Below the pieces are notes generated by a model. That model was not told the origin of the DNA. It searched no databases and saw only the letters and a list, made by a program, of their open reading frames with translations. A stretch of DNA of 64,000 nt from Clostridia bacterium (GTDB lineage: Bacteria > Bacillota > Clostridia > Saccharofermentanales > Saccharofermentanaceae): positions 16,165 through 80,164 of the forward strand of contig JAKSRE010000013.1 of assembly GCA_024403775.1 (NCBI GenBank), read 5' to 3'. Below are positions 53,696 through 61,860 of this stretch, piece by piece; within the stretch, counting starts at the first letter, position 1, and every line of letters starts with the position of its first letter. The position numbers and the translations under genes were made by a program.

Positions 53696-55980
53696 GTAAT
53701 ATCTATAGCTTTATTTCGGCCCCGGATAGTATTTTGTCTTCTGTTGGAGGTAAAGGTGTGTCGTTAATTAAACTCACACGATTAAAGCTTCCTGTGCCAG
53801 AAGGTTATGCTATAAGTAGCGATGCGACTAGCGAAGAGATAACTTCATTTGTAAATAGTTTATCTAATAAATACACATATGCTGTAAGATCTTCAGCAAT
53901 TAACGAGGATGGTGCTGGAGCGTCTTTCGCAGGTCAATACGAGACAATTACAGATGTTAAGCCGGAAAATGTTCTTGAGGCCATTAAGACTGTTCAGAAT
54001 TCCAGTTATTCTAATCGTGTACATGAATATTCTGAGAGCATGGGATTTAATTCCTGCGGTATTGGAGTAGTGGTTCAAAGGTATGTTAAACCTTCCTTTG
54101 CAGGTGTTATTTTTACATCCGATGTAATTACAGGTTCCTCTAGATATATTGTTGGTAACTATGTAAGAGGTGAAGGTGAAGATTTAGTATCTGGATCTAA
54201 GAATGCCTTGGAATTTCGTATGGATGCTATTAAGTATTCTTACGAAGGTCCGTCTGAGTTTAGTTCCTTTGCGAAGAAACTTTATAAATATTGTTCCATT
54301 ATTAGAGATTCTTATAAATGTCCAATGGATATTGAATGGGCAGTATCAGAAGGTAAAGTCTTTATCCTTCAGGCAAGGCCAATTACTACGCTTAATAGAG
54401 CTAATGATGAGACATTTGATATAAACGGAACATTAGGTGGAGAGTATTTGCTTACAAAGACTAATGTAGGTGAGATATTTATGAAGCCTGTATCTCCAAT
54501 GACATATAGTTCGCTTAACAAAATCAACGAGTTTGTAGGTATGCCTAACGCCCTTGATTTTATTAATGGTCAGGCATACATGAATATTAGTGTTTTATGC
54601 TCAATGCAGATTGCTCTTGGTGTTTCTGAAGAAAAAGCATTTTCTAATATTCGCGATTTAGTAGGTAACTTGCCAGAAGGTGTTAAGGTACCTGTATTCC
54701 CATTTGACGGTAAATCTTTCAAGAAGTATTTGTTTAAGATTCTATTTAAAAAGAACAAGTCGACTCTAACTCGAAGCGAGAAGAGTGAGATGGTTAGAAA
54801 TCTTGCAGTAATAGCAAGAAACATGATTGATGATATTCGCAAGATTAATGATAATGCTTCACTTCTGTCTTATTGGGAGCAGGTAATAATTCCTAAACTT
54901 AATGATGGATTATCTTCCGTATTAGCTGAATGCGGACTTCAGATGGTTCCATTGTTTTCTACACGTAATAAGCTCACTAAGATTGCAGGTGAGGACTTAG
55001 CCAACAGATTGTGTGGTAGCTCAGTTGGAATATTAGAGAGTATGAAGCCTATACTGATGCTTGAAGATATAATTAACGGCAAGGTTACTCGCAGTGAGTA
55101 TATGGATGTTTGTGGACAGAGATGTGTTAATGAGATGGAATTATCTGAAAAACATCCATATGAGATTCCCGGATTTGTTGATTCAGCCATTGAAGACTAT
55201 AAGTCCAGTGGCGTTAGCATGTATTCTATGGTAAAGCAGCGTGAGGAAGAGTATGCAGCAGCTGTTTCTGAGTTTAAATCCCAATATCCTTCAAAAGCTA
55301 AGTGGCTTGATAAAAAAATGGCTAAATTCATTGGTGCTAATAAGTTCCGTGAAGAAATCAGAAGTAAGGGAGTATGGATTTTCTGTGTACTTCGCGAATT
55401 CATGCTTAGTGCTGGACGTATAAATAATATTGGGGATGATATATTCCTGCTTTATATTGATGAAGCGTTTTCTTTAATCAAAGGAGATGAGTCTGTTCTA
55501 AGATATATTGATACTCGCCGAAATAATGTAATTAAGAATGAGTCATACGATTCGTTCCCTGGACTTATATATGGCAGATTTGATCCAGATGAATATATGA
55601 AATCTTCTGATAAGCGTAGAGATTTCTACTGTTCATCTATTATGAATGTTAATCTGTCATCTGATGTAAAGGGTTTTCCTGGTGCCGTAGGTAAGATTGA
55701 AGGCATTGCAAGAGTAATTACAGATATAAGCCATATAGATGAACTTCAAAACGGTGAGATATTAGTTACCAGTGCAACTAATATTGGTTGGACCGTAGCT
55801 TTTCATAAAGTGAGTGCTATCGTAACTGACATTGGAGCACCGTTATCACATGCAGCAATTGTTGCCCGTGAGTTTGGTATTCCTGCTGTTGTAGGTTCAG
55901 GTAATGCCACTACTGTAATTAAGACTGGAGATAGAATAATTGTAGATGGTGGTAGTGGAATAGTTCAGATAGTTAAGTGA
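53692..55980 (+). CDS. PEP-synthase/rifampicin-phosphotransferase-like dikinase
   Basis: A 762-residue protein. An N-terminal ATP-grasp PEP/pyruvate-kinase domain has 'VGGKGVSLIKLTRLKLPVPEGY' (in pieces: GGKGVSLIKL, VPEGY), 'AVRSSAINEDGAGASFAGQYET' (RSSAINED, SFAGQYET) and 'DIEWAVSEGKVFILQARPI'. A middle domain of about 330 residues is not like PEP synthase. The C-terminal phosphohistidine domain has 'TDIGAPLSHAAIVAREFGIPAV', with the catalytic His in LSHAA. The order ATP-domain, substrate-domain, His-domain is that of Rph, which phosphorylates rifampicin, though typical Rph enzymes are somewhat longer. It is coupled to a TetR regulator. An antibiotic or other small-molecule target is inference. 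Confidence 0.82.
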   Translation: MSNIYSFISAPDSILSSVGGKGVSLIKLTRLKLPVPEGYAISSDATSEEITSFVNSLSNKYTYAVRSSAINEDGAGASFAGQYETITDVKPENVLEAIKTVQNSSYSNRVHEYSESMGFNSCGIGVVVQRYVKPSFAGVIFTSDVITGSSRYIVGNYVRGEGEDLVSGSKNALEFRMDAIKYSYEGPSEFSSFAKKLYKYCSIIRDSYKCPMDIEWAVSEGKVFILQARPITTLNRANDETFDINGTLGGEYLLTKTNVGEIFMKPVSPMTYSSLNKINEFVGMPNALDFINGQAYMNISVLCSMQIALGVSEEKAFSNIRDLVGNLPEGVKVPVFPFDGKSFKKYLFKILFKKNKSTLTRSEKSEMVRNLAVIARNMIDDIRKINDNASLLSYWEQVIIPKLNDGLSSVLAECGLQMVPLFSTRNKLTKIAGEDLANRLCGSSVGILESMKPILMLEDIINGKVTRSEYMDVCGQRCVNEMELSEKHPYEIPGFVDSAIEDYKSSGVSMYSMVKQREEEYAAAVSEFKSQYPSKAKWLDKKMAKFIGANKFREEIRSKGVWIFCVLREFMLSAGRINNIGDDIFLLYIDEAFSLIKGDESVLRYIDTRRNNVIKNESYDSFPGLIYGRFDPDEYMKSSDKRRDFYCSSIMNVNLSSDVKGFPGAVGKIEGIARVITDISHIDELQNGEILVTSATNIGWTVAFHKVSAIVTDIGAPLSHAAIVAREFGIPAVVGSGNATTVIKTGDRIIVDGGSGIVQIVK

Positions 55981-56017
55981 AATAGTAATTATAATTATAG
56001 AGGGTTACGGTAACACT

Positions 56018-56245
56018 ATGATATTAAAAGCAGAAGAAATGCATTTGAATATAGTTAGCAAAATAAAGTAGCAAACTATAAATGAGATATATCCACATTA
56101 TTATCCAATAGGAGCAGTCGAATTTTTTAAGGCGCATCATAAGGATAGCAGTATTCTTGCAGATATCAAAAAGGTATAGTATATCTTTTGAAAGATAATG
56201 ACATCTTTATTGGACATAGGATGATATCTCTAAGGATATTATTTT
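56018..56245 (+). pseudogene. Decayed GNAT acetyltransferase
   Basis: A reading frame from ATG 56018 (GAGGG upstream) gives 'EIYPHYYPIGAVEFFKAHHKDSSILADIKK', here in pieces: IYPHYYPIGAVEFF, HHKDSSILADIK. This resembles the N-terminal part of a GNAT family. It carries a stop at 56069 and another at 56177. Shifting one base then gives 'IVYLLKDNDIFIGH', the next GNAT strand. So there is at least one nonsense mutation and one frameshift, and no C-terminal acetyl-CoA site. Confidence 0.6.
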
Positions 56246-56309
56246 AAGGGAACTGCATTGGGTTCGTTACCCGGCTTAGTAGCGATATAGGTTCTATTTT
56301 GGTTGTGTA

Positions 56310-56590
56310 TTTCAGGCGTTCATGCCCTTTGTTCTTCATGGTCCTCCGCGTTACACTTGTGCGGAGTGTTCAGAACAAGAAGGTATTCACTTGACAAAAT
56401 TTGCCTGAACATGGCTCGGTTTTGGCGTTTTTGGAAGAAGACAGAAACGAACCCCACCCAATGACGCATTTTGGTATGCAAAGGTCCGACTCCCATATGC
56501 ATTTTTGTTATTGTCTGAAAAATAAGAGAGGGGTGATTCGAACCCTCGCAGAGCATTAATTTATGTATAATAAAGAAGAATTTAAGTGAG
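56310..56590. repeat. ~290-bp non-coding structured element, copy 2
   Basis: The same layout as 50101-50395. It opens with GCGTTCATG, a hairpin with different arms (TTGTTCT / AGAACAA, inner CTCCGC / GCGGAG), the shared ATTCACTT, and then a block nearly identical to copy 1. That block runs from AGAAACGAACCCC through TATGCATTTTTGTTATTGTC to TATGTATAATAAAGAA. Its complement again contains a tRNA T-arm-like segment, here partly decayed. The gap from 55981 to 56605 holds only this element and the dead GNAT gene. Confidence 0.7.
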
Positions 56591-56605
56591 TAAGGAAAAG
56601 GGATA

Positions 56606-57010
56606 ATGAACAAATCGGTAGTTTTAGATTCTGACAATTTTAAGATGGTACTTAACGCTCAGATCTACAAAAGTGATCCAGTGGTAAATAACGTCATTTT
56701 GCATGTAACAGTAAATAGTGATGGTTTTACTGGCGTTATGGATATGGATGTTGGTGCTATTACTCTTAATGAATTTGTAGAACAAATACATTCTATGAAT
56801 GTAAAAATGAAAGGATCAGCAACAATTATGGAAACATATGGTGAGAGTTTTATTAGAATGGAATTTGATAAAACAGGTCACATAATTGTTTGTGGATATA
56901 TGAATACTTTCTTTCACAAGCTTCATTTTGAGAATAAATTTGAATTATCATATTTAGACAGATTTGATAAAGCTTTATCGGATACTAAGAGCTGGCAGTA
57001 CGAAGTTTAA
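56606..57010 (+). CDS. Hypothetical protein, immunity-protein-like
   Basis: A 134-residue soluble protein with alternating strands. The layout 'ITLNEFVEQIHSMNVKMKGSATIMETYGESFIRMEF' (in pieces: LNEFVEQIHSMN, KGSATIME) and 'GHIIVCGYMN' resembles small WapI/DUF6228-type immunity proteins, but I am not sure. It begins 16 bases after the end of the repeat at 56310-56590, whose TATAAT may be its promoter. A lipoprotein gene follows on the same strand. Confidence 0.55.
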   Translation: MNKSVVLDSDNFKMVLNAQIYKSDPVVNNVILHVTVNSDGFTGVMDMDVGAITLNEFVEQIHSMNVKMKGSATIMETYGESFIRMEFDKTGHIIVCGYMNTFFHKLHFENKFELSYLDRFDKALSDTKSWQYEV

Positions 57011-57047
57011 CTAATTCCTATTTTATTAAATGGAGATGGGCATAGAT

Positions 57048-57488
57048 ATGAAAAAAATAATGGGTGTGTTAGTGCTTTTTATTGCGTGTTTGTTTGTTAT
57101 GTGTGCGTGCGGTAAAAGTAGAGAAACATTAGAATTATATGACAATATTGAGGCATATGAAACAATTGCCGAGACTGCGTTGCGTGATTTTCAAGATGAA
57201 GAACATTTCTATAATACTGATTCAGAAAGATATATTGTTTATCTGTCAGAATTTACTGTTTATACAGAACTTTCATCGTCTGTTGATATTGTGAAAGGCA
57301 AGTTTTCTTATTTGTGGATTGAAAATGGTAATGTTGTTTTCTGGAATGATGAAACTAAAGTATTAGGATTGGTATATTCATCAAATCCAAAAGAATATAT
57401 TAAGGAACTGATGGAATGGTACAAAGATATGGATTCTGAAAAAATCAATGAAAAGTGTTATACAGTAGGACAATGGATGCATCGGTAA
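57048..57488 (+). CDS. Small lipoprotein of unknown function
   Basis: A 146-residue protein with signal 'KKIMGVLVLFIACLFVMCAC' and a lipobox-like M-C-A-C; which Cys is lipidated is unclear. The mature part is acidic ('AYETIAETALRDFQDEEHFYN'-type, written in pieces: ETIAETAL, DFQDEEHF), with 'KGKFSYLWIENGNVVFWND' near the middle. No family is recognised. ATG 57048 is chosen because GGAG at 57031 lies upstream; the in-frame ATG at 57030 contains it. Confidence 0.65.
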   Translation: MKKIMGVLVLFIACLFVMCACGKSRETLELYDNIEAYETIAETALRDFQDEEHFYNTDSERYIVYLSEFTVYTELSSSVDIVKGKFSYLWIENGNVVFWNDETKVLGLVYSSNPKEYIKELMEWYKDMDSEKINEKCYTVGQWMHR

Positions 57489-57506
57489 ATGCAAATTAAA
57501 ATGTAA

Positions 57507-57545
57507 TTTAATCGCGCTATCCAACTTCGATAAATGACATCTTTG
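57507..57545. repeat. Dispersed short repeat, copy 2 (TTTAATCGCRCTATCCAAC)
   Basis: Matches 52866-52900 (TTTAATCGCGCTATCCAACTTC and then ATAAATGA). Seventeen bases after the stop of the lipoprotein gene. Confidence 0.6.
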
Positions 57546-57589
57546 ACTGAGTTGAATTGGAATTTGTTATTCCATAAGCTTGTTTTCAT

Positions 57590-57634
57590 TTCGCAAAAAT
57601 AAAAATTGTTTAGAAATGCGAAGTGGAGTATAAT
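57590..57634 (+). promoter_or_regulatory. TTCGCA-N21-TGCGAA dyad with -10, ahead of the DUF4143 ATPase
   Basis: TTCGCA (57590-57595) and TGCGAA (57617-57622) are inverted copies 27 bases apart start to start. TATAAT (57629-57634) follows six bases later. A second dyad with the same spacing lies at 58838. Confidence 0.6.
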
Positions 57635-57653
57635 CCACTTAGGTGGTGATAAC

Positions 57654-58850
57654 ATGAAATTAATTGATAGAAATAGTTACTTAAATAGATTATTGAATGT
57701 TAAGAATATACCAGATATTAAAGTAATCACTGGTATTAGACGATGTGGAAAATCCAAACTTTTGGATGCCTTTTCTTCCATTGTTGAGCAAGAAAAAGAC
57801 GCAAATGTTGTAAGAATTAAGCTTAATCAAAAGCAATATGAGAAACTATTGAATCCAGATAACTTGTATGACTATATAAAGAATCATTATGTTGCTAACA
57901 GTATTAATTATCTTTTTATTGATGAGATTCAATTATGTGATGGCTTTGAAAGAGTTATAGATAGTATTCACGAAGAAGAATTATTCGATATCTATATTAC
58001 AGGATCAAATGCGTTTCTTTTGTCCAGCGATTTAGCAACATTATTTGGTGGAAGAGTATATGAGATTAGCCTTTATCCATTTTCTTTTAGAGAGTATCTC
58101 GAATATTATCCTAATCAGGATTTAGATGCTGCATTTGAAAAATATTATAAAGACGGTGGAATGTCTGGTTCATATTTGTATCGAAGTGATATCGATGCAA
58201 AGAAATATATATCCGGAATATTTAAAGCTACAATTGTTAGGGATATTGTTACGAAATATAAGATAGAGAATGAGAATTTGCTGTTAATGATTAGTGAATT
58301 CCTAATGGATAATATTGGAAGCCAAACATCAATAAGAAATGTTGCCAACAAATTGACATCGGGGACTTACAAAACTAATGATAAAACTGTTGGAACATAC
58401 ATGGATTATCTGTGTCGAGCTTTTATGTTTTACCCAATTAAAAGATACGATATAAAAGGAAAGAAATATCTTGAATCTGATAAGAAGTATTATTTGGCAG
58501 ATTTATCATTTAGATTTGCAGAGTTAGGTACAAAGAATGCTGACTATGGCCATTTGTATGAAAATATCGTGGCAATGGAATTACTTAGACGTGGTTACGA
58601 AGTATATGTAGGTAAACTTTATGACAAGGAAGTGGATTTCGTAGCTATTAAAGACGGAAAGAAAACGTATATACAGGTATCAGATGATATTACAAGAGAG
58701 GATACTTTTAAACGTGAAGTATCACCGCTTTTATCAATTAAGGATGCTTTCCCTAAGGTGTTAATTGCAAGAACCAAGCACGAATCAAGTCAGTATGAGG
58801 GAATAGAAATTATTGATATAGCACGATGGCTTTCTGATTCGCAAATTTAA
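57654..58850 (+). CDS. AAA-family ATPase with DUF4143 C-terminal domain
   Basis: A 398-residue protein. The N-terminal P-loop part has Walker A 'GIRRCGKSKLL', Walker B 'YLFIDEIQLC', 'YITGSNAFLLSSDLATLFGGR' (in pieces: YITGSNAF, LATLFGGR) and 'LYPFSFREYLEYY'. The C-terminal DUF4143 domain ends in a nuclease-like 'EVDFVAIKDGKKTYIQVS' (Asp and Lys/Gln pattern of a PD-(D/E)XK fold). The role of the family is unknown; links to defence or stress are only suggested by context. The start is ATG 57654 with GGTGGTGA before it; the longer frame upstream is unsupported. Confidence 0.88.
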   Translation: MKLIDRNSYLNRLLNVKNIPDIKVITGIRRCGKSKLLDAFSSIVEQEKDANVVRIKLNQKQYEKLLNPDNLYDYIKNHYVANSINYLFIDEIQLCDGFERVIDSIHEEELFDIYITGSNAFLLSSDLATLFGGRVYEISLYPFSFREYLEYYPNQDLDAAFEKYYKDGGMSGSYLYRSDIDAKKYISGIFKATIVRDIVTKYKIENENLLLMISEFLMDNIGSQTSIRNVANKLTSGTYKTNDKTVGTYMDYLCRAFMFYPIKRYDIKGKKYLESDKKYYLADLSFRFAELGTKNADYGHLYENIVAMELLRRGYEVYVGKLYDKEVDFVAIKDGKKTYIQVSDDITREDTFKREVSPLLSIKDAFPKVLIARTKHESSQYEGIEIIDIARWLSDSQI

Positions 58851-58880
58851 TGAATTTTCAAAAATGCGAAATGGTATAAA
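58838..58880 (+). promoter_or_regulatory. TTCGCA-N21-TGCGAA dyad with -10, ahead of the shortened GNAT gene
   Basis: TTCGCA (58838-58843, inside the last codons of the ATPase gene) and TGCGAA (58865-58870) have the same 27-base start-to-start distance as the pair at 57590. TATAAA (58875-58880) follows. The ATG of the GNAT frame is 18 bases on. Confidence 0.6.
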
Positions 58881-58898
58881 GGTCTGAAAGGAATTGAG

Positions 58899-59219
58899 AT
58901 GAGCTTTTATATTTCAGATAACAAAGACGAACTTCAAATTAATCGAGTGACGGAATTACTTAATAATACCTATTGGGCCGCTACAAGATCCAAACAGGTA
59001 ATAGAAGACTCTATAAACAATTCAGTATGTTATGGTGTATACGACGATGAGACAAATATACTGATTGGATTTGCCAGAGTAATAACAGATTATGCAACAA
59101 CATACTATTTGTGTGATGTTATTGTTGAAGAAAATTACAGGGGTAAAGGAATCGGTAAAGATTTGAAGATGATTCTTATATTAGACCTTTTTGATTCTTG
59201 CTATAAAGATAGAAATTAA
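58899..59219 (+). CDS. GNAT acetyltransferase, C-terminally shortened
   Basis: A 106-residue frame with GNAT motifs 'GFARVITDYATTYYLCDVIVEENYRGKGIGKDLK' (in pieces: GFARVITDYAT, RGKGIGKDL, the acetyl-CoA site R/Q-x-x-G-x-G/A). It then stops at 'LDLFDSCYKDRN', where related enzymes go on for 30-40 residues with the last strands (typically G-L-x-T-x-D-A ... Y-x-K-x-G-F). It may be a truncated, inactive gene. GAAAGGAATTGAG precedes the ATG. Confidence 0.65.
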   Translation: MSFYISDNKDELQINRVTELLNNTYWAATRSKQVIEDSINNSVCYGVYDDETNILIGFARVITDYATTYYLCDVIVEENYRGKGIGKDLKMILILDLFDSCYKDRN

Positions 59220-59286
59220 GCAGTAATTACTTTCGAAAAGAGAATTTTAGTGATTATTAGCTGATATAAAGGAGTTAGGTAAACAG

Positions 59287-60231
59287 ATGGAAAAAATAAT
59301 ATTTGATGCTTCGTGTGGAGATGGTAATAAAATTGCAGCCTTTATGTATCCAGCTAAGGAGAATACAGAGGTTAAAGGAACAGTTCAGATTTGTCATGGT
59401 ATGGCAGAATATTTTGGAAGATATACGGAACTCGTTGCGTATCTAAATGATGATGGCTGGAATGTCTGTGCAATGGACATGATGGGCCATGGTGCTACCT
59501 ATGACCTGAATAAAGATAAGGGTATACCAAAGGGATATTTTGGTGACAGCGAAGATTCTGCCATGGCCATATTAAGAGATGAGATGAAGCTTCATAAAAT
59601 GGCTTTGGAGTATTTTGGTGAAGGTAAAAAACAGATTCTCTACGGACATAGTATGGGCTCTTTTGTTGTTCGTAATATCTATATGACAAAAGAATATACC
59701 AATAATTTTGATAAATATATATTCTCAGCTACTATGGGCCCTAATCCGGCTATTGATTTTGGCATAGTATTATCCAAGCTTGGCATTTTGTGTGGCCGTA
59801 AAAAGAGAATTGGTAAGTTGTTGAATTTTATCGCTTTCGGCTCTTATAACAGTAAGATTAAAAATAATAAGACGGAATTCGATTGGATTTGTACAGATGA
59901 GGCTATAGTTAAAGATTACTGCGATGATCCTATGGCTGGCTTTATTTTTACCTGGAAAGGCTTCAAGGATCTATTTACTTTGGTTAAGAGAATGCAGGCA
60001 AAAGATGCCTATAAAGATGCTTCTGATGCGCCATGTCTGATGACTTTCGCAGAAGCTGATCCTGTAACTGGTTACGGGGCAGGAGCCAAAAAAGTGTACG
60101 ATAGAATGGTAAAAGCAGGGAAGAATGTGACCTGTATAAATTATGGACCTTATCGCCATGAGATACACAGAGAACCTGATATTAAAAATAAGTGCTTTAA
60201 GGATATTGTGGACTTTATAAATAGGATATAA
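59287..60231 (+). CDS. Alpha/beta hydrolase, monoacylglycerol-lipase/serine-aminopeptidase type
   Basis: A 314-residue hydrolase with the family opening 'GTVQICHGMAEYFGRYTELVAYLND' (in pieces: ICHGMAEYFGRY), 'AMDMMGHGAT', the nucleophile elbow 'YGHSMGSFV', the acid in 'FAEADPVTG' and the His in 'YRHEIHREPD'. The likely substrate is a lipid ester or acylglycerol. GGAG precedes the ATG. It heads a same-strand run with an acyl-ACP thioesterase, consistent with lipid metabolism. Confidence 0.85.
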   Translation: MEKIIFDASCGDGNKIAAFMYPAKENTEVKGTVQICHGMAEYFGRYTELVAYLNDDGWNVCAMDMMGHGATYDLNKDKGIPKGYFGDSEDSAMAILRDEMKLHKMALEYFGEGKKQILYGHSMGSFVVRNIYMTKEYTNNFDKYIFSATMGPNPAIDFGIVLSKLGILCGRKKRIGKLLNFIAFGSYNSKIKNNKTEFDWICTDEAIVKDYCDDPMAGFIFTWKGFKDLFTLVKRMQAKDAYKDASDAPCLMTFAEADPVTGYGAGAKKVYDRMVKAGKNVTCINYGPYRHEIHREPDIKNKCFKDIVDFINRI

Positions 60232-60268
60232 TTATTATTAGCAATATTAATAAAGAGAGCAAAAATCC

Positions 60269-61000
60269 ATGAAATACATTTATAGCAGAGACTATACAAT
60301 TACTTATTCTTATGTCGACCGAACAGGAAGGCTGGGTATCCTTGAATTTCTAAACATAAATCAGGATATGATTACCAGCTTTTGTGGATACATAGGAAGT
60401 GATAATCCAACAATTAAAGCAAAAAACAATGCAGCCTGGCTTTATACACGCATTAAGGTTAAAGTTAATGAACTTCCATTCTGGAATACCAAGACTAAGG
60501 CAGTCGCTTTTGTTACTTCCAAGTCTCCGATTCGTATGACAGTCGAGACAAATCTTTTTAATGAGAACGACGAACTTCTTGTTGTAGCAAAAACTGAGAT
60601 GTGTGTGATAGATCTGGAGTTACGTAAGATTCGTAAAATTGATTCGGTTGAATTTCCTTCTGATCTGGAAGTTATGGATTCTAATTTTGCGGAAGGTTTT
60701 TCCAAGATGAATGATGAATTTTCCAGTCAGGATTTGATATATTCCCAGAAAGTATTTGCAAGTGATACCGACTTTACACATCACACGAATAATGTGCGTT
60801 ATGTTAAGTTTATAATGAACACTTTCGAAGAGTCTTTTTATGATGAGAAGAAAGTAAAAGGTTTTGAGATACAGTATGCCAAGGAGACCAGAGTAAATGA
60901 TTCTCTTGATGTCTTAAGAAAAGAGACTTCTGATACAGAATACAGTTTTCTTATAAAAACTGGCGATGAGACAGCTGTCAAAGCAAAACTATGGTATTAA
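60269..61000 (+). CDS. Acyl-ACP thioesterase (FatA/FatB-like)
   Basis: Releases fatty acids from acyl-ACP. The 243-residue protein has two hot-dog folds, with the first around 'YSYVDRTGRLGILEFLNINQD' (in pieces: YVDRTGRLGILE) and the catalytic Asn-His pattern of the second in 'DTDFTHHTNNVRYVKF'. Length matches the bacterial family. It lies 37 bases after the hydrolase gene. The ribosome site is GAGAG only. Products (short or long chain) cannot be read from sequence. Confidence 0.88.
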   Translation: MKYIYSRDYTITYSYVDRTGRLGILEFLNINQDMITSFCGYIGSDNPTIKAKNNAAWLYTRIKVKVNELPFWNTKTKAVAFVTSKSPIRMTVETNLFNENDELLVVAKTEMCVIDLELRKIRKIDSVEFPSDLEVMDSNFAEGFSKMNDEFSSQDLIYSQKVFASDTDFTHHTNNVRYVKFIMNTFEESFYDEKKVKGFEIQYAKETRVNDSLDVLRKETSDTEYSFLIKTGDETAVKAKLWY

Positions 61001-61018
61001 TTACTCTGGGAGGCATAA

Positions 61019-61849
61019 ATGAGAACTAAAAAAATTCTTTCATATATTAGCATTATTATTGGAGCTCTGATGGCGAGCTTCTCTGTAGCCTGCGTGCTTC
61101 TTCCTAATGATGCCATTGATTATGGTACAGCTGGAATTGCAATTATTGTAAGCATGCTGACTGGTGCCAACCTGTCAGTATGTGTGTTTTTAATTTTCCT
61201 TCCATTTATTATCGCAGCATATATTTTTGTAGGAAAGGATTTTGTTGCAAGAAGCGTTGCAGGGGCACTTGCCTATACTCTTGGAATAGCCTATTTTGAG
61301 GAGATTCCTTTTGTACTTAATACTGAGCACTTCCTTGCTGTAGTCTTTGGCGGAGCCATTCTTGGTCTTGGATTGACTCTTGTTATCAGGGCAGGCGGCT
61401 GTATTGACGGCTCAGAGATTCTTGCCAATATAATTGTAACCAAGCTGTCAGACAAGACAGGCAAAAACTACAGTATGACTTCAATTCTTATTGGATTTAA
61501 TGCATTGGTTTATATCTCTATCTTTGTGCTGATTAATAGAGACGCTGCTTTATTAAGCCTTCTGGTTTATTTTATTGCAACAGCTATAATCGACCACTTC
61601 ACAGACCACTTCGAGGCAATTAAGCAGATTACTATTATTACAACTCAGCCTAAGAAGCTCATTAGTGACATTAAGAGTGAACTTAATAAAACCTGTACTA
61701 TTATCTCTTCGAAAGGGGCAATCTCAGGTGATAACACTACTTTGATCTGTTATGTAAACTATTTCGAACTTCAAAAGATGAGAGAGATAATCTCAAGAAA
61801 TAAAGGAAGCTTCAGTACTGTATCCACAGTTGACGAGATTTTAAGATAA
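61019..61849 (+). CDS. YitT-family membrane protein (DUF161/DUF2179)
   Basis: A 276-residue protein with five to six helices and a C-terminal soluble DUF2179 domain. The family features are 'GALMASFSVACVLLPN', 'IDYGTAGIAIIVSMLTG', 'GLGLTLVIRAGGCIDGSEILA' (in pieces: RAGGCIDGSEIL) and the C-terminal 'CTIISSKGAISGDNTTLICYV' (in pieces: KGAISGDNTTL). Function is unknown; a transport or sensing role is likely. GGAGG precedes the ATG, and the gene follows the thioesterase by 18 bases. Confidence 0.9.
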   Translation: MRTKKILSYISIIIGALMASFSVACVLLPNDAIDYGTAGIAIIVSMLTGANLSVCVFLIFLPFIIAAYIFVGKDFVARSVAGALAYTLGIAYFEEIPFVLNTEHFLAVVFGGAILGLGLTLVIRAGGCIDGSEILANIIVTKLSDKTGKNYSMTSILIGFNALVYISIFVLINRDAALLSLLVYFIATAIIDHFTDHFEAIKQITIITTQPKKLISDIKSELNKTCTIISSKGAISGDNTTLICYVNYFELQKMREIISRNKGSFSTVSTVDEILR

Positions 61850-61860
61850 AGGAAACAACT

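Noticed and set aside
50101..56590. Complete integrative element between the two long repeats
   Set aside because: No integrase, relaxase or transposase lies inside, so only repeat-bounded accessory content can be claimed.
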